Shown: one piece after another, positions 56,931 to 64,000 of the stretch
Numbering within the stretch: the stretch's first letter is position 1
Layout of the letters: each line of letters opens with the position of its first letter
DNA from: Prunus persica
Taxonomy: Eukaryota > Streptophyta > Magnoliopsida > Rosales > Rosaceae
Assembly: GCF_000346465.2 (NCBI RefSeq)
Contig: NC_034009.1
Span: 22,220,706-22,284,705 of the forward strand
Length of the DNA: 64,000 bases
Direction of reading: 5' to 3'
The notes under the pieces: generated by a model
The model's database searches: none
What the model saw: only the letters and a program-made list of their open reading frames with translations
What the model was told of the DNA's origin: nothing
Position numbers and translations under genes: made by a program

Positions 56931-59900
56931 TTATTTTTTGGTATACAGATCTTGTAGGGCATCGTCTTCTACTTCACTGAAATAGTAATGTGAGGCCAAA
57001 CAAACGAGTATATCTGTGAGGATCAGACCCGCCACATCAAAAACAAACTTGGGAGCAAATAAACCCCATACCTGCAATTTAAACATGTGTTATGGGTTTT
57101 AGCTCTACAAAAATTGTTGTGGAAACAATAATAAAGTTGTGTTATAAAAATAGATTTACCATTAAATGCCGCCTATGCATCGTAACACATATTATGGTGG
57201 CTGTGACTGAAGTTGCCATGATGAGCCCATAAATCATGTACACCTAAGACATCAACAATATCAACAATGACCAATTAACTTTCAAAAGGATCCCTATTAC
57301 AAGAACAAAGATTACAACAATTGTCAAACATATGATCTATACGCACGGAAAAAACTTACCAGAGATAGTCGCAAAAGTATGAACTTCTTCCCTTTATCGC
57401 TCTGACCCAGGCGTGCGACAAGAAATGGAACTCCAAATATTGGAAGGATGAGAGAAAAACCAAATGTGTCCATTGTAAGAAGGATTGCTTGGGGAACTAG
57501 GAGGAACTCTTCAAACCTGAAAATAATATGGGGTTTTTAATAATGTTCATCTACAAGGCAATGGATATAAGTCCTAGAATGTGAACAGTAACAAGGGCAA
57601 AAGTGGGAGCCAATCACTACTGAATCCTGAGCTTACAAAAGATAAAGGTCTAAGTGAGTGCTGACACATGTTGAACATGACTAGTGTGTGGGCTTCCTCA
57701 GTCCCTTGGATGTTAAAAAAAGTTAATAACTATATAAATGAGAGCGGATGCCCATGACTCACCCAGTAAATGCAGCACCATATCGGAGGCCATCAAAAGC
57801 ACACCTGAAGAAAAGTTTGTTTTTGGGTTATGAAACATAAGAGCGCAAAAGATGAGAAAACAAATTTATTACAGAAAGGTTCAACTCTAGATAAAAATGA
57901 AACTACTACTTTTTGTAGGAACAAAACCAAAGGGATTACAGAACCTAACGCAAAATGTGCTGAAAAGAGAAATCAGAAAACATGAAAGCCTCAAAGTGGG
58001 AAACAAACAACAAACCAATGACCAGTGCAGAAAAACAGGCACACAGCAAAAAGGCTCCACTGTGTTACAGGAACAGGATCAAGCATCCTTTTCCAATTGC
58101 CTCCATCTTTGACATCCAGTTCTATGTTATCCAGCCTCATTATGCAATAGCCTGTCAAAACGTAGAACAGACTTCTTACATATACCAAAAGTTTCAGAAA
58201 AAGAGCACAAATTATTTTTAAAAACCTAACAAGTAATCCAATGAAACAACTTCTATGACTGAACAAATATCAAAATTTAAATAAAACAAGTCCTGTAGAA
58301 GGGTGAATGCAAAGTCTTGCATTCATGCAGAAAGAGAGTTTATTGGCCAAAAAGATTCCATTCATTAGAAAACTAAAGCACCAAAAATGTAAATACACGC
58401 ACCTCCAATTATGAATGCTAAAGCAACCCAGGGCCCCTGTTTTCCCAACAGAATAATGATTGTTGAGCTCCATGCAGAAAACATGGCGACTGTTTTAATA
58501 TACAAGAGATTGCTGTGATCTGAGGATTTCCTTTTACTGAACAGCTGATTAAATGTCAGTAATAACAATTGTCCAAATCCAATGGCATATATTAGTCTAG
58601 GAATATAACTTCTTCCAGTGCCTTTAAGCACCCAAGCTAGATTCAATCTGTCACTTTCTGAAGCCCAATGCACTGCTATTAGCATATAACTTAAATTAGT
58701 TCCCATGATAATATACTTCCAAATACCCTTTGAAGAGCTTCTAGTAATGGCCTCACGCAGCAAGAATGCCAATAAAATCAGGGCAACTACCGGTAAAGCT
58801 TCAGCAACAAAATTCCAAATTGGAAACCCTGCAGCAATCCTGAGCATCCACGAAGGATATGCATTCATAAATTCAGAACTAGGAGCCTGCTTCGACAATC
58901 CAACTTCAATAGTAAATCTGCAAATGGTGATCAGAAGAAGGAAAACAAATGCCTGCAATTATATCAGTGAAAAATGATCATTACAAGAAACCATATTTCT
59001 ATTTTTTTGTCAGTTACACCATCACATATTTCTTCATATAAAACAGTACGTTCGCAATATTTAATGAAGGGGTCTCGGTGGGCGAACAATTATAGAAACC
59101 TGAGGGAAATAAACAACTTACTTCTAATATCATCTTCTTCTTCATGATTGAATATCGCATCTTAACTAGTGCAGTTGTAGCCAAAAGAAAGCATGCCACT
59201 TTTCCTTCTTCCACTGCTCTCAAAGTTCCCATCAAAGAAAAAAGAAGAAAAAAAGAAAAAGTTAATTTCCCAATGTGAGCATTAACCATGGATTATGTGC
59301 ATCATACAGAAATGAACAGTTCCTATTACTTACAGATGAAACTATTCGAGAGGAAGCTGCATGCACGTATGACCACCATAAAACAAGAAAAAATCAACCC
59401 AAAGGAAATCCCAGAATCTCCAGATGAAGTAAAAGAAAAACCATATTGCTCCTTCACTTTCTTAATTGCAAGGAAGTGGATAAGAAGTGATATCAACATA
59501 ATGCCAAGTCCAGTACCCATCATCTTTAAATTAAACTCAGTCCATTTGGAGCGGGCAAGTTCAGCAACACTTGCTAGGAATTCAGAATACAAATCAATTT
59601 GCCTCCTTAGAGCAGGCAATAACTCATTGTGGCTTTCCTTTTTATGTAACAGCAACTTCTGTGTAGCATGTGACCATTTTTCCTCTGCTTTAGCATACAT
59701 GCTTGCTATGCGCAACAAGTCTTCATTGGAAAATCCAATAACAGATGAAGCTGAATAAATATCTATATATCTTTTTACCTAAACAAGAAGAATCCAACTG
59801 TTATTTAAAATAAATGATACCGGAGGGTCAAAATTTTCTTTTGAAACAAAAGGTTGCGAAACAAATGTATGCTGACAAGTCATATCTTTTTGGAGAGCTA

Positions 59901-62900
59901 CAATGCCCATCTCCAATTCTGAGTCTAGAAAACCATAAAGTCAAATGTGCTTCATTTTGTTGAGCATATTCTAATGAATTTTGATGTCATGTCATCTGAC
60001 AGGTTCTTATACTATTTCTGGATGCCCATCAAATGATGAGCTTTCTCTTTCTCAAAATAAAACTGTCAAAACAGCTGCTTTATATTCTGATAAACATGCT
60101 GTTGGCGTGATATATTAGGTTTAGGGTTTATTATTATTTAATATAGTTGACTTTGTATACTTTGTACATCTTATAAATACCTCAGAATGAGAAGAATAAA
60201 AGAATTCGATTCATTCAGATTTCTAGACATGCCACTAATCTAGTCAAAGTGATACTCACTATCTCTCCTCCCTTGAGAGGGCCGGGTGGTCAGAGGGTTC
60301 GGCAGTAAAAGGGCAACCCATTTACTGCGTAACCTAATACAACCCGTGAAGTGGTTCGTCAAAAAAGGATCACTCATCCATTCCTCAACGAATTAATGAA
60401 GTACATTGACATAATATAAACTAAAAAGTAAATACCTGCCAAGAATTGGTGCAGAGTACATTGGCATAATTCAGCATCCATTCTTCCAACTTTGACTTAT
60501 TCTGGTAATTTCCCGCAGTGTCTTCAAAATGCCATGTTCCAGCCCCTAAAGCATATAGCTGTGGATTAACACGCCCAATACTGAAAAGAAAACTAATGTC
60601 GTAAGTGATATTACTTGCATACAAATTCTTACAACAACAAAAAGCTAAAGACATGAAACAGCGGTACAGATGTGAACCGTCCACAATACATTGACTATTG
60701 TGAGACCTACATAAAAAATTTGGAAATGCAGGAAGCCAACATATGCTCCAGGATATGTAGACTGGAAAAATTATCAGAGTCCATAGACATTAGAAATAAA
60801 GTTTTTAAGCACGTTAAGCTTGTGAAGAAAAACACGAGATATTGACAATTGGACACAGTGAATGGCTGCATTTTTAGTGTACAATGCTCTAACAAACCGA
60901 GTACCATGTTAACAATCCAAAACAAAACCATATAAATCAACCATATGATCATTTGATTTCCTAAAAAGATACTAACAAAAACCAATTTGTATGCCATCTT
61001 GCATATTCATTGACTCGGTAAGGTTTGCTACACTGACAGATTTATCTAATAAATTGCTTTATGGTCTTTTCAAGTTTAAAAATGAGCAACCTGGTTGAAT
61101 ACTGTCCTGCGTGTAAGCACTGACTCAAATAAAAGGCACCAAGTTGACTTCCTGGACATTGTTTTACATAACAATCCTGAGGCTAAATAAATGTTTCATT
61201 TCATTTTCACCAAAAGTACAGAGTTGCCCATGGTGTTATAGAGTTTAGGGAAGAATAAGGAGCTGAGGCAGTTATTTCATGATCAACATAATCAATAAGT
61301 AATGAAATGTATAATGGCGAAACTTATATTGACAGGATGCTTACACTACACCTTCCAAAAGGAAAGGGGATACCAAGCAGCGCCGATACCGTCACTGCAA
61401 AGTCAAGCTGCAGAGAGTGACTTGGACTAAGGATGGGTGTTTGGAAATATATCATAAATTACATCGAGTAAGATGAAGAAAAAAAATGTTAACTCATTCT
61501 AACCTGCTGGATGGAACTGAAGCAAATATTCCTCCTTCCCTAAAACCGTACAACAAATAATTAATCAGAAGAAAACAAATTGGCTTATGACTCATAATAA
61601 CCTAATTAAAAATGACATTTCAACGAAGATACTTTCTTCTTTAAAATTCTTCAACGAAAATATCTTCTATAAAATTCTTCAACAAAGATTACTTCTATCA
61701 AACATCTGGAAGACAAACTAGTTATGTTGACATATTTAATCAAGTTTTATTCGCCACTATAATATGAAAACTATTTTTTGTGAATTTAAATATCTCACAG
61801 TCCAACCAATTTAAATGTTTCTTTTTTCTGTTTCAAGGAAATAAAACTGACCCTCCACTGAAGTAGAAAAGGATGGCAAAGGGAGCAACTAATTCAAAGT
61901 TAGAAGATCTCCACGTAATGTATAAGCCACAAGCATATATGCGTACTTTGGGAGAGAGGCAGTACCAAATCTAGTCCACAAGATGAAGTATCAAACTCTG
62001 ATGGTAAGGGAGATGGGGGATTCTTAAAGCTCAGAGCAAAAATTGATGTCTCAACCTGCATTGTGTTTACGTTAGCATTAGCGAACATAATATGAAAACC
62101 CTTTAAAAACAATATACGTCTTATACATGTAATATACCTCTTCAGCACTCCCCCCACCATGATCTCCATTTATGGTCTGCCCATGATCACCCATCACAAG
62201 TAGAAGAGTATTCTCATGTAGTCCCCCGGGTGCAGACTGGCTCTCCAGTGCTTCAACTACTTTCTAAAGCAAACTGATCAGTTTGTTGAGGAAATTAGGG
62301 AAGGATAGATAAAAAAAGCTAGACCTATAGCACATTTTAGGTGAACAAGACGCTAAGTAGAAAGGGTAACACCCAAACTTATGTTCCTATAACAATATCT
62401 TGCATGTCAACGGCCTATTGGGAAAGTAAAACCAACGTCGAAAGAAATACGAAGGAAACAAACCTGACTGTTCAATTTCAATTTTCAAAACAATGACAAA
62501 AACAGGGTAGTTTATCACATGGACCCAAAGTAACAAGCCAATTAGTAAGTGAACAAGAATTAGGAATCCATCGAAACAGAAAGTCCAATAAAGAATACTT
62601 TCTATGTGCAATTTCCATAAGTAAGTTTGAGGGTTTACCTGCAAGATGCTATTGTATTGCTCCAACTTTTCTATCATTTGCACAGAATCAACCCCAAAAA
62701 TGTGCCCAGCATGATCCTGAGCCAAAAAGAAACCAAAATCAAGGAAACAAAAATATCCAAGTGTATTCATCACTGCACAAATCAAGGAAACAAACCATAC
62801 CACACCAAGAAAGTGTGCAATAAGAACATCCCAATCTTCTTGGTGCAAGAATGGAAGAAGGTGCTCAATGCAACCGTTGTCCACCTGGAACAGTAAGACA

Positions 62901-64000
62901 AATTACTTTTAGCCATCTTTATATGCAACAATATGACCGCATTCAAGGAAATGTTACTAAAATTTTAGCATATAAGGCATACCGTATCAAGATCTCTAAC
63001 ATTAAAGGAGGGATAAGGAAACGATTTTTCAAAATGATTTGGAAACAACTGCATCCATGTATCATCCCCCATCATCACAACTCGCTTTCCATTTTTAGCC
63101 AACTGCAAGTTGGTCCACATTTCAAATTTATGACAATAAGAAGTTATATAACTTGAAAAAAAGGAAATACAACACATGACATGATGCAAGTAAAGGGGTG
63201 GGGACGGGGACAGATACAGATAGAGCAACCTGATGTATCAAGTTATCTTCAACTATTGCTGGAGCACCAAAGCTGTTCCCAACATCAATAAAAGTCGGCA
63301 GTCCACCGGTTGTCAAGCCCTAGAAAATATTGCAAAGGAAGAAATTGATGAAGTTAAAAAACTCATCCTTGACATAAAGCTGGCAAGCAGGCTCTAATTT
63401 CACTGAAGTTGGAATATCAAAGCATACTGTGAGACTAGAAAAAGCAAACCCAAATGTAATGAGCAGAAATTATAATTCATAGAAGCAATAAACTAAAAGT
63501 GGTGCATGAAGCATTCTACAGAGCAGCCATGTTGAAGCTAGCATTAGAATTCAGAACAAGGAAGTGATAAGCAACCTTCAAACGCTGCAAACTTGTCGTA
63601 GGTGGATCAGCAATGGCTTTGAAAATCCGAGCAGATGATGCATTTTTAGCTGCCAGGTCTTGTACAAACTGTAATTTGTCCATCCATGGCTTTGATTCTA
63701 CAACATATGATTTATTATACATTCGAATTTTATAAACGTAAATGTATTTGCAGGCACTGAGTTGTGAGGTGAGAATGCTAACCTTGAAAAAAAGTACTGG
63801 GAGCTACAAAATCAAACCTGAGAGAAGAAGATTAACAGAATGAGATTTGGATAAAATTTGATATAATGGAAATGGGTTACCTGAGAGCATCAAAAACGAT
63901 GATGACAAGGCGGCCAATAGCAGGTTTGCTCCAACAACGCTGCTGATTCTGATCGACGGTGTCGTTTTGGTTCTGGTTCTGGTTTTGGTTTTCGTTGACG
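56931..64000 (-). CDS. PIGO: GPI ethanolamine phosphate transferase 3 (PIG-O), N-terminus beyond the window
   Basis: ER-membrane enzyme that adds ethanolamine phosphate to the third mannose of the GPI anchor, making it ready for attachment to proteins. Twenty exons are visible, from 64000-63881 (5' incomplete) through 63817-63783, 63697-63576, 63319-63230, 63102-62983, 62884-62801, 62716-62639, 62263-62138, 62055-61966, 61539-61504, 61407-61352, 60580-60436, 59778-59334, 59213-59122, 58952-58403, 58151-58016, 57804-57763, 57516-57360, 57243-57160 to 57071-56931. They give 915 residues in phase. Alkaline-phosphatase-fold motifs are intact: VFDALRFDF (metal Asp), [18 protein letters not shown] (catalytic Thr region), VDHAGH and GDHG. 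The C-terminal half is multi-spanning. The first transmembrane anchor is expected just outside the window. A Gln/Asn-rich stretch near the visible N-terminus ([13 protein letters not shown]) is unusual and variable-looking. Confidence 0.92.

Overview
This is eukaryotic nuclear DNA from a flowering plant. The evidence is intron-rich genes of plant-specific families (Aux/IAA, HY5-HOMOLOG bZIP, plant pectin acetylesterase, NPF transporter), AT-rich intergenic DNA, CT/GA microsatellites, and plant clades of transposable elements (L1 with a DUF4283-type ORF1, Athila-like Ty3/gypsy, PIF/Harbinger, hAT, MULE, TRIM). A woody rosid, perhaps Rosaceae, fits the repeat and protein flavour, but the species is not proven here.

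The left part (1-16.1 kb) is almost all transposable elements. Behind a possible gene start (minus strand, 189) and a 964-bp non-autonomous Harbinger element lies a nested stack that can be read layer by layer from target-site duplications. A TRIM LTR was hit by a MULE (9-bp duplication TAACATATA). Just inside the MULE's left end an L1 inserted by what looks like twin priming (its 5' part is inverted relative to its 3' part). The L1 was then hit by an LTR retrotransposon, now a solo LTR (CATGG), and by a hAT element (TTTCCAAG/TCTCCAAG). The hAT in turn received a 4.1-kb Harbinger (TAA) that carries both ORFs. A 100-N assembly gap lies in the GC-rich end of the hAT.

From 16.1 to 39.8 kb there is one ordinary gene, a four-exon non-canonical Aux/IAA (IAA20/IAA30-like, minus strand, 17587-18560). 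Intergenic DNA with microsatellites follows, then a second Harbinger copy (from 24757) whose transposase gene is split by a young 10.4-kb Athila-like LTR retrotransposon (27744-38164) with nearly identical LTRs, a tRNA-Asp-type primer site and a gag-pol frame interrupted by two stops.

The right part (39.8-64 kb) is gene-rich: a Glu-rich repetitive protein (minus), HYH-type bZIP (plus), a 12-exon pectin acetylesterase (minus), an NPF transporter with an inferred GC-AG intron (minus), and a 20-exon GPI ethanolamine phosphate transferase 3 / PIG-O gene (minus) whose N-terminus lies beyond the right edge. Exon joins for these genes were worked out by hand, and lengths and phases are consistent throughout. 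The genes belong to unrelated plant pathways (auxin response, light signalling, cell wall, transport, GPI anchors). I saw no operon-like or defence-type system. The most unusual content is the stratified transposon stack.
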